From positions 1 to 64,000 of the forward strand of contig NZ_NNRM01000001.1 of the NCBI RefSeq assembly GCF_002252525.1: 64,000 bases of DNA. The letters run 5' to 3'. Shown here piece by piece: positions 35,244-44,501 of the stretch. This DNA is from Brucella pseudogrignonensis (GTDB lineage Bacteria; Pseudomonadota; Alphaproteobacteria; Rhizobiales; Rhizobiaceae). The position numbers were made by a program, and so were the translations under genes. Below the pieces are notes generated by a model, which worked only from the letters and a program-made list of their open reading frames with translations, made no database searches and was not told the origin of the DNA. Positions within the stretch are counted from its first letter, which is position 1. Every line of letters begins with the position of its first letter.

Positions 35244-36452
35244 ATGAGCTTCGCCTATTCGGAAGGAAATCCGGTCGAAGATACCTCGAAACTGGGCAAG
35301 CCGCCCTTCGATACCGATCGTCTGGATCGGCTTATGGAGGAGGCAAAGCTCGACGCCCTTGTCGTCAACACAAAGCACAGCATCCAGTACCTGCTTGGCG
35401 GCTATCGCTTCTTCTTCTATGATTATATGGATGCCCATGGCCTCAGCCGCTATCTGCCGTTCTTCGTATATGTGAAGGGAAGGCCGCTGGATTCGGGTTA
35501 TGTCGGCGCGCCAATGGAGCGCTATGAAAAACAGCTTGGCAGTTTCTGGGTCCATAATCTCAACCTCAAAAACCAGGTCAGCACCGGTTATGCCAAGGCC
35601 GCAGCTGATCTGCTGAAACAAGTCAAGGGCGCCAAGGGCCGGGTCGGCATCGAAGTAGGTTTTCTGCCGATCGACGCATTCCGGGTTTTGGAAGAAGAGC
35701 TTCCCGAGGTAGAGTTGGTAGATGCGACTTACACGCTAGAGTATCTGCGTGCACTAAAATCGTCTGCCGAGCTTAGGATTCTTAAAGAAGCGTCCGAAAA
35801 GGTTGTCGACTCTATGCTCGCCGTGATCTCGAAACACGGACCAGGCACCAGCAAGATCACTCTCTTCGAGGCACTGCGCCAGGAAGAAACGGCCCGCGGC
35901 CTGAAATTCGAATATGCGCTAACCAACGTCGGTACAGCCTTCAACCGTGCTCCTTATGACAAAATCTGGGAAGACGGTGAAACACTGGCTCTAGACTCCG
36001 GCGGCAACTACAAAGGCTATATCGGTGACGTATGCCGTATGGCCTACACGAAAGAACCAGACTCGGAACTCGTCGATTTGCTTGGTCAGGTCGAACTTGT
36101 CCAGCAGACGGCGCGCAAAAACCTCAAGGCCGGCACGATCGGAGCGGAGATCTTCGAGAATGCCAACGCGGCCCTGGCGCAATGCTCGGCCAGCAACAAG
36201 ATGTTCTTCTCAGCACATGGCATGGGCATCGTCAGTCATGAGGCTCCGTGGCTCATGAGCACTGCCTTCCCGCAATACACCGCTCATAATCGCGAAAAGC
36301 CTCTCGAGGCCGGAATGGTCATCTCCATCGAGACAGAGCTCCATCATACCGAGCGCGGCTTTATCAAGCTTGAGGACACTGTCGCCATCACGGCTAATGG
36401 CTGCGAAGGTTTCGGTGATCATGGCCGCGGATGGAACGTGGCCGGCAGATGA
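35244..36452 (+). CDS. M24-family metallopeptidase homologue (Xaa-Pro peptidase/creatinase fold)
   Basis: 402 residues. The N-terminal creatinase-like domain (about 25-170) is followed by the pita-bread fold. The five metal ligands are visible: Asp in LALDSGGNYKG and IGDVCRMA, His in FSAHGMGIVSHEAPW, Glu in VISIETELHH and Glu in FIKLEDTVAIT. The enzyme should bind two metals. In catabolic operons members of this family hydrolyse dipeptides, creatine or related C-N bonds; its role among sugar-acid enzymes is not clear and may signal that the natural substrate is a conjugate. GAAAGGATCACGCC precedes the ATG. Confidence 0.88.
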   Translation: MSFAYSEGNPVEDTSKLGKPPFDTDRLDRLMEEAKLDALVVNTKHSIQYLLGGYRFFFYDYMDAHGLSRYLPFFVYVKGRPLDSGYVGAPMERYEKQLGSFWVHNLNLKNQVSTGYAKAAADLLKQVKGAKGRVGIEVGFLPIDAFRVLEEELPEVELVDATYTLEYLRALKSSAELRILKEASEKVVDSMLAVISKHGPGTSKITLFEALRQEETARGLKFEYALTNVGTAFNRAPYDKIWEDGETLALDSGGNYKGYIGDVCRMAYTKEPDSELVDLLGQVELVQQTARKNLKAGTIGAEIFENANAALAQCSASNKMFFSAHGMGIVSHEAPWLMSTAFPQYTAHNREKPLEAGMVISIETELHHTERGFIKLEDTVAITANGCEGFGDHGRGWNVAGR

Positions 36453-36547
36453 CTTGAACAGGCAAAGGCCGGGCGTCGCCCACATCACCGATGTCTGGCC
36501 AAGACTGCTTTTGCCGCTGGATCGATCAGGAAGAAGTGCAGAAAACG

Positions 36548-37351
36548 ATGTCGACATTTCCCTATAGCGCCCATATCGGTTATCTCTTTACCGAATTGCC
36601 GCTCTCCGAGCGTGCTGCGGCGGCCGCGCATGCTGGTTTTGATGCCGTGGAGTACCCAGCGCCATATGCCGTTCCGGCGGAAGAGATGGCAAAATGGCTG
36701 AAATCAGCAGGGCTACTCTATACACAGTTCGGTCTGTATTCCGGCGATGCGAACAAAGGCGAAAAGGGTATTGGCATCTTTCCGGCCCGGCGTGATGAGT
36801 TCCGCCGCAATGTAGCAGACGCGCTCGACTATGCAGAGGTCATCAATGTTTCGATGGTCCATGCCATGGCCGGTGTGCTGCCTCCGGATAGACGCAGCCA
36901 TATCTACTGGGACTGCTATGTCGAGAATCTTGCCTATGCGGCTCAGGAGGCAAAGAAGCGGGGCGTTCGCGTTATCGTCGAGCCGATGAGTGCAGGCGCT
37001 GTCCCGGACTATTTTATCTCGACACCGGACCAGGCCGCCCATGCGATTGCTGAAGCGGGCGGAGATAATCTCGGCCTTCTCCTCGACGTGTTTCACACCG
37101 TCAGTGCCGGACTTGATGTCCATCACCAGATCGCGAAGCACGCAGAACTCATTGCCCACGTTCATATTGCCGATTTCCCAGGTCGCCATGAGCCGGGCTC
37201 AGCGACACTCGACTTCGCTGCAATTGGCCGCTCGCTGATAAATGCAGGCTACCACGGGAGGCTGGGGTGCGAATACATCCCTGCTGCCTCGACCGAAGCG
37301 GGACTGAGCTGGCTTTGTGCCACTCGGCTCTCCGACCAGCAGGCGAGATGA
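36548..37351 (+). CDS. otnI: Hydroxypyruvate isomerase family, probable 2-oxo-tetronate isomerase OtnI
   Basis: 267 residues from the ATG at 36548; the frame is open 19 codons upstream, but [20 protein letters not shown] is the normal start of the Hyi/OtnI group. It is an AP-endonuclease-2-type TIM barrel: [13 protein letters not shown], the metal Glu in VIVEPMSAG, Asp/His in [10 protein letters not shown], His in [15 protein letters not shown] and Glu in LGCEYIPA. OtnI turns 2-oxo-tetronate into 3-oxo-tetronate, the substrate of OtnK. Its presence on the other arm from otnK-otnC makes the three-step route to dihydroxyacetone phosphate complete, which supports this choice over plain hydroxypyruvate isomerase. 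Confidence 0.85.
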   Translation: MSTFPYSAHIGYLFTELPLSERAAAAAHAGFDAVEYPAPYAVPAEEMAKWLKSAGLLYTQFGLYSGDANKGEKGIGIFPARRDEFRRNVADALDYAEVINVSMVHAMAGVLPPDRRSHIYWDCYVENLAYAAQEAKKRGVRVIVEPMSAGAVPDYFISTPDQAAHAIAEAGGDNLGLLLDVFHTVSAGLDVHHQIAKHAELIAHVHIADFPGRHEPGSATLDFAAIGRSLINAGYHGRLGCEYIPAASTEAGLSWLCATRLSDQQAR

Positions 37352-37514
37352 TCCGCATGCTGGTGACTCTTGGCATCACCCGCAGCAGGTCATCGGTCCA
37401 TTCATTGATCGCTTGAGAGCGGTGCGATGGCGGGCGTGCGACTGCGTTCGCAGACTCGACGATACCGGCATGCCCGTCGCGACAACCGCTTCGCCAACGA
37501 ACAGGATCCACGGA

Positions 37515-39530
37515 ATGAAAAATCTCTCTTCGCTCAACGTGCGCTCGACAACCACGCGTGACGATCGCGGCACGGACATGGCGAATGCTCTGCGCTTTCT
37601 CGCCATTGACGCAGTCCAGAAAGCGAACTCCGGTCATCCGGGGATGCCGATGGGAATGGCGGATGTTGCCGCCGTGCTGTTTTCACAGTTCATCAACATT
37701 GACCCTGCAGCCCCGGATTGGCCGGATCGCGACAGGTTCGTTCTTTCGAACGGGCATGGATCGATGCTGCTATACGCCCTGCATCACCTGCTAGGCTACG
37801 AAGATATGACTATGGAGCAGGTACAGTCATTCCGGCGCCTCGGATCCAAGACGGCAGGTCACCCTGAATATGGCCATGCGCTCGGAATCGAGACGACGAC
37901 GGGACCGCTTGGACAGGGTCTGACCACAGCCATTGGCATGGCGCTTGCGGAGCGCATGCAAAATGCACGCTTTGGCGACGAGCTCGTTGACCACTACACC
38001 TATGTTTTCTGTGGCGACGGTTGCCTCATGGAGGGTATCAGCCAGGAAGCCATTGATCTCGCCGGTCATCTCAAGCTCGGCAAACTGATCGTCCTGTTCG
38101 ATGACAACGGTATATCGATCGACGGCCGGACCGCACTGGCGACGTCTACCGATCAGGTCAAGCGTGTACAGGCCTCCGGCTGGAATGCGACGCGTGTCGA
38201 TGGCCACGATCAGGTGGCGATCCGTCAGGCGATCGAGGCAGCGCGGTCGTCCGATAGGCCTACATTGATCGCGTGCAAGACGGTGATCGGTTACGGTTCA
38301 CCAAAACTTGCCGGTTCTGAGAAGTCGCACGGCGCGCCTCTTGGCGAACAGGAAATCGCTGCGACCCGTGAGAACCTCGGCTGGAGTTCTGAGCCATTCT
38401 TAGTTCCTGATAGCGTGCGCAGTTACTGGCTCACTGTTGCAGAACGCGGCAGGACAACGCGTAGAGAATGGGCGTTGCGCCTTGAGGGGTCGACGAAGCG
38501 AGCCGCATTCGACGCATCGATCCGCGGTGATCTGCCGGGCGATTTTGCCGGTTCGATGGAGCGATATCGTCAAAAGCTACTTAGCAATGCACCGAAGATT
38601 GCCACCCGCAAGGCTTCGGAAGATGTGCTTGGATTGATCAACGAGGCGACGGAGCTCACCGTCGGCGGTTCGGCCGATCTGACGCACTCCGTCTTCACCC
38701 TGACCAAGGATATGAGCGACGTGCAGGCGGACAGCTACGCGGGCCGGTACATCCGCTATGGAATTCGCGAACACGGCATGGCTGCGGTGATGAACGGATT
38801 GGCGCTTCATGGCGGCTTCATTCCTTACGGCGGTACGTTCCTCGTCTTCTCTGACTATATGCGCGGCGCTATGCGGCTTTCGGCGTTGATGGGATTGCGC
38901 GTGATCTATGTGCTTACACACGATTCGATCGGCCTTGGAGAGGACGGACCGACACATCAGCCGATAGAGCATTTGACCATGCTGCGCGCGACGCCGGGAT
39001 TGCTGGTATTTCGTCCAGCCGATGCGATCGAGACGGCCGAAGTCTGGGAGATCGCTATCAATCAGTTCCGTCCATCCGTTCTTTCGCTCTCGCGCCAGAA
39101 TTTGCCCCTTTTGCGAACCGGCTCCGTCGAAAAAAACCTCTCGTGCAAAGGAGGCTATATCTTGAAGGACGTGGCAGGTGACCGGGATGTCACTTTACTC
39201 GCGAGCGGTTCCGAGCTTGAAATCGCAGTAAAGGCTGCAGAAACCTTGCATACGAGGGGTGTCGCAGCGGCGGTTGTCTCCATGCCGAGCCACGAACTTT
39301 TCCTGGAGCAGGACGAAGCTTACCGCAACGAAGTTCTTGGAACCACACCGCGTGTGGCGATCGAGGCGGCTGTGGGAATGTCCTGGGACCGCTTCCTCAC
39401 TCCGACAGATATCTTCATCGGAATGGAAACGTTTGGCGCATCTGGCCCGGCATCGGAGCTTTATTCCCATTTTGGTATCACAGCCGGTCGTGTCGTCGCC
39501 GAGGCATCGAAACTCGTCGGTAGATCCTAA
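37515..39530 (+). CDS. tkt: Transketolase
   Basis: 671 residues from [10 protein letters not shown], preceded by ACGGA; the frame is open to 37317 but that would overlap the isomerase gene. Thiamine diphosphate enzyme with the normal three domains: [20 protein letters not shown], the [13 protein letters not shown]...N motif, and the pyrimidine domain [13 protein letters not shown] with [19 protein letters not shown]. It moves two-carbon units in the pentose phosphate pathway and works with Tal, encoded at the head of the same strand. The next sequence downstream is a decayed pgi gene. Confidence 0.96.
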   Translation: MKNLSSLNVRSTTTRDDRGTDMANALRFLAIDAVQKANSGHPGMPMGMADVAAVLFSQFINIDPAAPDWPDRDRFVLSNGHGSMLLYALHHLLGYEDMTMEQVQSFRRLGSKTAGHPEYGHALGIETTTGPLGQGLTTAIGMALAERMQNARFGDELVDHYTYVFCGDGCLMEGISQEAIDLAGHLKLGKLIVLFDDNGISIDGRTALATSTDQVKRVQASGWNATRVDGHDQVAIRQAIEAARSSDRPTLIACKTVIGYGSPKLAGSEKSHGAPLGEQEIAATRENLGWSSEPFLVPDSVRSYWLTVAERGRTTRREWALRLEGSTKRAAFDASIRGDLPGDFAGSMERYRQKLLSNAPKIATRKASEDVLGLINEATELTVGGSADLTHSVFTLTKDMSDVQADSYAGRYIRYGIREHGMAAVMNGLALHGGFIPYGGTFLVFSDYMRGAMRLSALMGLRVIYVLTHDSIGLGEDGPTHQPIEHLTMLRATPGLLVFRPADAIETAEVWEIAINQFRPSVLSLSRQNLPLLRTGSVEKNLSCKGGYILKDVAGDRDVTLLASGSELEIAVKAAETLHTRGVAAAVVSMPSHELFLEQDEAYRNEVLGTTPRVAIEAAVGMSWDRFLTPTDIFIGMETFGASGPASELYSHFGITAGRVVAEASKLVGRS

Positions 39531-39699
39531 TCCAGTTACGATGTGCTGAGGTTTGACGAAGGCGCGCGGACTCCCATTGTTGATGGCGTTGGCCGTGCGG
39601 TATGCGGTACGCCAATTAATCGTTCATGAGGAGAGAGGTGATGTCAGAAGTTTCGCTTCGTTCTGAAATCGATTGAAGACGAATTGTATGATCGAGGTA

Positions 39700-40312
39700 C
39701 AGCTGCAGTCGCGGTTGGAATACGCACGCTTTTCGATGGCGATAGCGCGCGCTCTGATGATTTTTCGCTAAATCATGAAGATCTTGTCTTTGCTTATTCG
39801 AAGCTTTGTCGCGGGATGATCTGAGGTATTTGATGCCCTTCGCCAACGCCAAACGGATCGAGGATCGCCGTGATCGCATGTTCGCGGGAGAACGCATAAA
39901 CATAACAAAGGATAGGCAGGCGCTGCTTGTCGCTGTGCGGAAGCATTGCCGACGATTATAAAGCCGATGGGGTTCTAGTCGCCCATTAGGTCGAGAGTGT
40001 GCTTATCCGCACGCCGATCTCGGCCCGGCAATGACAACACTGGGGCTCGCACCCTACTACGACGGACCGCGCCTTCATTTCGTTTAGAATGTCGACAGCG
40101 CCGATATCACCGGCGCTCTCTCAAAGGTCAATCCTGCAACAACGCTGTTCATCGTCGCATCAAAAACCTTCACCACAATCGAAACGATGACCAACGCCGA
40201 GACTGCCCGCAGATTTGTTGTCGCCGACCTAGGCGAGGAGGGCGTTGCGCTCCACTTCTGCGCTGTCTCCACCGCCTTGGGCAGGATCGATCGGTTCAGT
40301 CTAAACATCTAA
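39700..40312 (+). pseudogene. pgi: Decayed glucose-6-phosphate isomerase
   Basis: Pieces of one Pgi protein lie in order. VAVGIRTLFDGD and DDFSLNHEDLVFAYSK are in one frame (about 39712-39800). ALSRDDLRYLMPFANAKRIE and MFAGERINITKDRQALLVAV follow after a one-base loss. Then, after a gap and another frame change, comes [20 protein letters not shown], an in-frame [23 protein letters not shown] and [20 protein letters not shown], ending at a stop at 40312. The 3' half, including the catalytic Glu and His regions, is absent. Pgi converts fructose 6-phosphate to glucose 6-phosphate, the very step that joins Fbp to Zwf in this island, so the gene was probably a working member of the cluster before decay. 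Confidence 0.82.
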
Positions 40313-40785
40313 TTTATAAAAGATATACTAATCTTTGATGCAAGATGCAGCTACAGTCATAATTCAACTGAGAGGTGGCGATCCTGTAAAACTCACAATG
40401 ATTGCTAACTTCGATCTCGCGCATCTACAAAGGGGACTGGCTGGTATTCTCATTTTGGTGTTTTCTGATCTAGAAAATTCGTATTACCGAGGGGACCTTT
40501 TCAAACACCCTCCAGGCAGCGGCACTCTCGCGAAGCGCGCAAAAAGCCATTTCGAAAGTGCCGCTCGAAATTGATGGCAGGAATGGTCCAAACTAGAGCC
40601 GATTCTCCTTATGTTGAACTCCCGCTTTCGCCGTATGGCGTTCAACATCGGTCAGTCCGCGCCCGTTCCCATTTTCTGCACCTCAAATACCTGTCTCACA
40701 ATCAAACTAGGAACTTCGTCAAAAGATCCACTTTCACTTCCAGGAAAAGCAAACAGAAAATCGGGCCCCTTTGCCCATGTTGAAG
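40313..40785. other. Gene-poor stretch between the pgi remnant and the FadR-type regulator
   Basis: About 470 bp. An open frame of 79 codons at 40335-40574 has no recognisable family and no good ribosome binding site. It may cover what is left of the deleted 3' part of pgi, but no Pgi residues could be read. Confidence 0.45.
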
Positions 40786-41469
40786 TTACCAACTTCTTCT
40801 GCCAAATAGCCGTTCAATGCCTGATATTAGATGCTGTCGCATGCTTGAATTTGCTTGCGTCGTTTCGCCAAGGCGGATTGCTTCGAAAATCAGAAGATGT
40901 TCTTCTTTCACGCGCTTTGAGGTAACGTTTGTAGGGACTGAGCGCAACTGTCGTCCGAGTTCAAGCCCAAAAAGGATGTCAGGTCGAAGAAACTGCAGCG
41001 TCATTGCATAATATGGGTTCTTCGTCGCGCGGGCGATTGCCAGATGAAAGTCGAGATCGTTCTCGGCAACGGTTTGCGCTGATTGCCCGCCGTTTTGCAT
41101 CGCGTCTATCGTAGCGGCAATTAGGGCAATATCCTTGTCGTTCCGTCTTTTGGCTGCTTCCTCGGCGGCTGAGCATTCAATAACGACTCGAAATCGCAGA
41201 CAACTTTCCAGATCATTCATATTTCTTGGACGCGAGAAGTCCGACTGTGCAGAAGGCTCTGGTTTGGCAAAATTACCCGAGCCCCGGCGCGCCTCAATTA
41301 TGCCCTCGCTTTTAAGAATGGAAAGCGCGTCGCGCAAAACCGGCCGTGACACTCCCAGTTCATTGGCTAAGACGGTTTCTGCGGGCAGTCGATAATCGCT
41401 TGTGAGCTTTGCAATGTTCACGTATTCGCGAAGCTTCTGGACTGTAAGTTCTACAAGTGGCGTACTCAT
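40786..41469 (-). CDS. GntR-family regulator, FadR subfamily
   Basis: 227 residues. The winged helix (about 8-70) contains YRLPAETVLANELGVSRPVL and DALSILKSEGIIEARRGSG. The C-terminal FCD-type helical domain (about 90-220) contains LESCLRFRVVIECSAAEEAA, NDLDFHLAIARATKNPYYAM and HLLIFEAIRLGE, including the Asp and His residues that bind metal in this subfamily. It is divergent from the sugar-acid operon starting at 41634 and is probably its repressor. GGAGGAGAA precedes the ATG. Confidence 0.93.
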   Translation of the reverse strand: MSTPLVELTVQKLREYVNIAKLTSDYRLPAETVLANELGVSRPVLRDALSILKSEGIIEARRGSGNFAKPEPSAQSDFSRPRNMNDLESCLRFRVVIECSAAEEAAKRRNDKDIALIAATIDAMQNGGQSAQTVAENDLDFHLAIARATKNPYYAMTLQFLRPDILFGLELGRQLRSVPTNVTSKRVKEEHLLIFEAIRLGETTQANSSMRQHLISGIERLFGRRSW

Positions 41470-41487
41470 TTCTCCTCCAATTTGTAA

Positions 41488-41516
41488 ATAGTAGTAAATA
41501 TTAAGGGCGTTGTCAA
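41488..41516 (-). promoter_or_regulatory. Probable sigma-70-type promoter of the FadR-type regulator gene
   Basis: On the minus strand a perfect TTGACA (complement of 41511-41516) is followed after 17 bp by TACTAT (complement of 41488-41493). A second TTGACA in the other direction (41581-41586) could serve the divergent operon, but its -10 is poor. GTTGTCAA (41509-41516) and TTGACAAC (41581-41588) form an inverted repeat 72 bp apart. Confidence 0.5.
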
Positions 41517-41633
41517 AAAAAATAAATACAATAAAAACAGGATATTGAGGGACATTGCCTTTGGTTGATTATATTCTATATTGACAACTTAATTGCGAAT
41601 GCGCTGTTCTCTGCCAATCAGGTGGAGGACCCT

Positions 41634-42869
41634 ATGAAAATTATTGGCGTTGAAACGCTTCAGATGCAGGAAGCTAGTAATCTCGTGTGGGTGAGATTGC
41701 ATACAGATGAAGGTCTGGTTGGACTGGGTGAAACCTTCCGTAACCCTGATGCTGTGATCGCATACATTCATTCGACGGCAGCGCCAGCTTTGATAGGCAA
41801 GGATCCGACGCGTCGCGCTGCTCTGATGCATGAGATATCTCGCAGAATCGGAAATCATTTTAATGGCTTTCCTTCCCGAAGCGTCGAGGTTTCGGGCAAT
41901 TCAGCTGTAGATCTCGCGCTCTGGGATCTGTTTGGTAAAATACAAAATCAGCCTGTTTATCAGCTGATCGGCGGAATGGTGCAGGACAAGATCAAGGTTT
42001 ATAATACCTGCGCGGGAGCCCGCTATAACAACCGGGTACGGGCGGGATACAATACTGAGCTGATCAGCCGCGATGATCCGACACCTCAGAAAATAGAACG
42101 GCACGACGATCTGCTTTTGCAGGTCTTTGAACCCGCGCGTCTTGCAGAGGAATTGCTTGCCGAAGGCATCACGGCAATGAAAATCTGGCCGTTCGATCCA
42201 TTCGCTCTGCGCAATCGCGGTAATGAAATCTCAGCGTCTGAAATGCGTAAAGCGCTCTGGCCAATCGAACAGATCAGAAATTCGGTCGGTGATAAAATGG
42301 ATATCATGATCGAGTACCACGGCCTGTGGAAGCTGCCTGTTGCCCTCGAGATTGCTGATGCCCTGAAGGACTACAATATTTACTGGCACGAAGAACCGAT
42401 CTGGATGCAGAATTTCGATGATCTCGCGATCTATCGTTCAAAGGTCGGTGGACGCGTGGCCGGAAGTGAGAATTTCGGTACGTCAGTCTGGTATCGTGAG
42501 GTCTTTTCCCGCAGGGCAGTCGACGTGGCCAATTTCGATGTGGCATGGATCGGGGGCCTGAGTGAAGCGCTTAAGGTTATGCATCTTGCAGATGCTTTTG
42601 ACCGGGTTATTGCGCCGCATGATTGTACCGGGCCGGTGACACTGGGTGCCAATGTTCACTTGCTTGCGGCGAGTACAAACGGTCTGATTTGTGAAACTGT
42701 TCGCGCCCACACTCAGGGCTTTTATGCGGAAATCGTTGATAGTGTCCCGGTTGTCGAGAACGGCTTCATCAGCCCGTCCTCAAATCCGGGACTGGGCATG
42801 GGGCTCTCGGAAGATTTCTTGAAGCGAAGCGATCTCAATCGTCGCATATCCGGGACGGCTGCCGAATGA
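41634..42869 (+). CDS. Enolase-superfamily (mandelate racemase/muconate lactonizing) sugar acid dehydratase
   Basis: 411 residues from MKIIGVETLQMQ, preceded by GGTGGAGGACCCT; the frame is open 23 codons further. The N-terminal capping domain is followed by a barrel with KIW at 183-185 where racemases have K-x-K, metal ligands around Glu227 (IMIEYHGLW), Glu253-254 (WHEEPIW) and Glu279 (AGSENFGT), and His329 in IAPHDCTGPV. One-base layouts like this (Lys lost from the second position) are known in acid-sugar dehydratases, so it probably removes water from an aldonate or aldarate to a 2-keto-3-deoxy acid. The exact substrate is unknown. First gene of the operon, overlapping the lactonase gene by four bases. 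Confidence 0.88.
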   Translation: MKIIGVETLQMQEASNLVWVRLHTDEGLVGLGETFRNPDAVIAYIHSTAAPALIGKDPTRRAALMHEISRRIGNHFNGFPSRSVEVSGNSAVDLALWDLFGKIQNQPVYQLIGGMVQDKIKVYNTCAGARYNNRVRAGYNTELISRDDPTPQKIERHDDLLLQVFEPARLAEELLAEGITAMKIWPFDPFALRNRGNEISASEMRKALWPIEQIRNSVGDKMDIMIEYHGLWKLPVALEIADALKDYNIYWHEEPIWMQNFDDLAIYRSKVGGRVAGSENFGTSVWYREVFSRRAVDVANFDVAWIGGLSEALKVMHLADAFDRVIAPHDCTGPVTLGANVHLLAASTNGLICETVRAHTQGFYAEIVDSVPVVENGFISPSSNPGLGMGLSEDFLKRSDLNRRISGTAAE

Positions 42870-43702
42870 TTTCTGAAGCTTCCTTGCTGCCTGCCGAGGC
42901 TGTTGACGCGCACATGCATATCTATGCTGAAGGTGTTCATAAAGGTGATGCTCCTTTTACGGTACCGCGGGCAACTGTCGACGACTACCAACATGTCATG
43001 CGTAAACTCGGTATCGAGAGCGTCGTGCTCGTTCAGTCTATGCTGTATGGGACTGATAATTCAGTCATGCTATCTGGGTTACGTACACTTGGAAATAGCG
43101 CACGCGGTATAGCTGTCGTCAATGTGAAGGCCAGCGAAGCACTGCTGGATGACCTGGGATCTCAAGGGATTGTCGGCTTGCGTGCCTTCATGCTTCACGG
43201 TGGCATTTACGAGTGGAGTGACCTCCCTGATCTTGGGGAAAGGCTCGCAGCGCGCGGCTGGCAAATGCATTTACAACTCGATGGTCGAGAACTGCCACAG
43301 CGTATGGATGTGATTTCGCGCATACCCTGCAAAATCGTCATTGATCATGTCGGCAAATTTCTCAAACCTGTTGGCCCCGACCATACGGCCTTCAAATCGC
43401 TGATGTCGCTGCTTGCAACAGGAAATGTCTGGATCAAGCTTTCAGGCATTTATGAAACCTCTATAACCGGGGCACCGGATTATGAGGACGTCGCTGTTCT
43501 GGCGCGCACGGTTGCTGATGCATTCCCCCACCGCGTTATTTGGGCTTCGAACTGGCCGCATCCCAACCTTCAGCCGGCACCTGATGATGGCCTGCTGATC
43601 GAACTTTCGCGCTCTATCGTCCCGGATCCATATCGTCAGAAATTGCTGTTTTCGGCAAATGCACAGGCACTTTTCGGCTTTGGTGCGGAGGGCAACCCAT
43701 GA
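42866..43702 (+). CDS. Amidohydrolase-fold sugar lactonase (COG3618 type)
   Basis: 278 residues of the COG3618 amidohydrolase branch, which includes fuconolactone and rhamnonolactone hydrolases and galactarolactone isomerase. The metal motif is DAHMHIYAEG near residue 14; other marks are HLQLDGRELPQRMDVI, KIVIDHVGKF, GNVWIKLSGIYE and VIWASNWPHPN. It would open a 1,4- or 1,5-lactone of an aldonate, or move the lactone bond, giving the acid used by the dehydratase next door. It overlaps genes on both sides by four bases (ATGA), so translation is coupled. Confidence 0.88.
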   Translation: MISEASLLPAEAVDAHMHIYAEGVHKGDAPFTVPRATVDDYQHVMRKLGIESVVLVQSMLYGTDNSVMLSGLRTLGNSARGIAVVNVKASEALLDDLGSQGIVGLRAFMLHGGIYEWSDLPDLGERLAARGWQMHLQLDGRELPQRMDVISRIPCKIVIDHVGKFLKPVGPDHTAFKSLMSLLATGNVWIKLSGIYETSITGAPDYEDVAVLARTVADAFPHRVIWASNWPHPNLQPAPDDGLLIELSRSIVPDPYRQKLLFSANAQALFGFGAEGNP

Positions 43703-44457
43703 AGTTTGACAAAAAACTCTATTTGGTCACAGGCGGAGCAAGCGGAATTGGTCTTGCAACCGCGGTCTTCCTCGCTGAGAGCGGGGCTCGAGTTGTGGTA
43801 TCTGATCGGAACATTCCCTCATCTACCCTGCCTCGTGGGATCAGCTTTTTGCGTTGTGACGTAAAAGAGCCGAATGATGTCGACCAGATGATCAGTCAGC
43901 TTATAGAGGAGCACGGTGTCCCGGACGGTGTTGTGACCAGTGCGGGTGTTGACCGGCATCATAATTTTCTGGAACTTGAAGACACAGAGTTCGCCGAAAT
44001 TCTCCAGATCAATGTATTGGGAAGTTTTCGCATCGTTCAACGACTTGCTCGTATCTGGGCAAAGGCACCGCGATCTCACGCAGACGCTTATTCGGTTGTA
44101 TTGTTGTCATCCGTCAATTCTGTCATCGCAACGCCCTCGCACACTGCCTATGCCACTTCGAAAGGAGCGGTGGCACAGATGGTGCGCGTTATGGCAGTCG
44201 AACTCGCGCCTTTTGGCATCCGGGTGAATGCTATGGCGCCGGGAACGGTTCGAACACCGTTGCTTGATGCTCTTGAGAAAGAAAAGCCAAAAGCATTGGA
44301 GGCCGTACTTCGACGCACACCCATGAAGCGTGTGGGTGAGCCAGAGGAAATTGCTGCTGGAATTGCTTTTCTATTGAGCAACCTTGCTAGTTACATCACG
44401 GGTCAGAGCCTGTTCGCTGATGGTGGGCGAACTGTCCAGAATCTGACGCTCGACTAA
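43699..44457 (+). CDS. Short-chain dehydrogenase/reductase
   Basis: 252 residues of the classical SDR type: coenzyme motif LVTGGASGIGLATAVF, NAG-like VVTSAGVDRHHN, catalytic Ser in VVLLSSVNS, Tyr and Lys in AYATSKGAVAQM, and the C-terminal SLFADGGRTVQ. The Asp at the end of the second strand (VVVSDRN) points to NAD as coenzyme. Likely role: oxidation of the starting sugar to its lactone or of the keto-deoxy acid, as SDRs do in fucose and rhamnose non-phosphorylative routes. The operon has (or had) a second SDR. Confidence 0.9.
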   Translation: MKFDKKLYLVTGGASGIGLATAVFLAESGARVVVSDRNIPSSTLPRGISFLRCDVKEPNDVDQMISQLIEEHGVPDGVVTSAGVDRHHNFLELEDTEFAEILQINVLGSFRIVQRLARIWAKAPRSHADAYSVVLLSSVNSVIATPSHTAYATSKGAVAQMVRVMAVELAPFGIRVNAMAPGTVRTPLLDALEKEKPKALEAVLRRTPMKRVGEPEEIAAGIAFLLSNLASYITGQSLFADGGRTVQNLTLD

Positions 44458-44501
44458 CCACCGGTTGTCTGAGCGAAAACACTGGTACAGAGGAGACAAC
44501 C

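Noticed and set aside
21427-39530. A Calvin cycle or ribulose monophosphate pathway operon, because of fba, fbp, tkt and tal
   Set aside because: No RuBisCO or phosphoribulokinase and no hexulose-phosphate synthase or isomerase is present; zwf and gnd with the otn genes fit an oxidative cycle better.
40335-40574. 79-codon plus-strand open frame
   Set aside because: No family or ribosome binding site; it lies in a decayed stretch after the pgi remnant.
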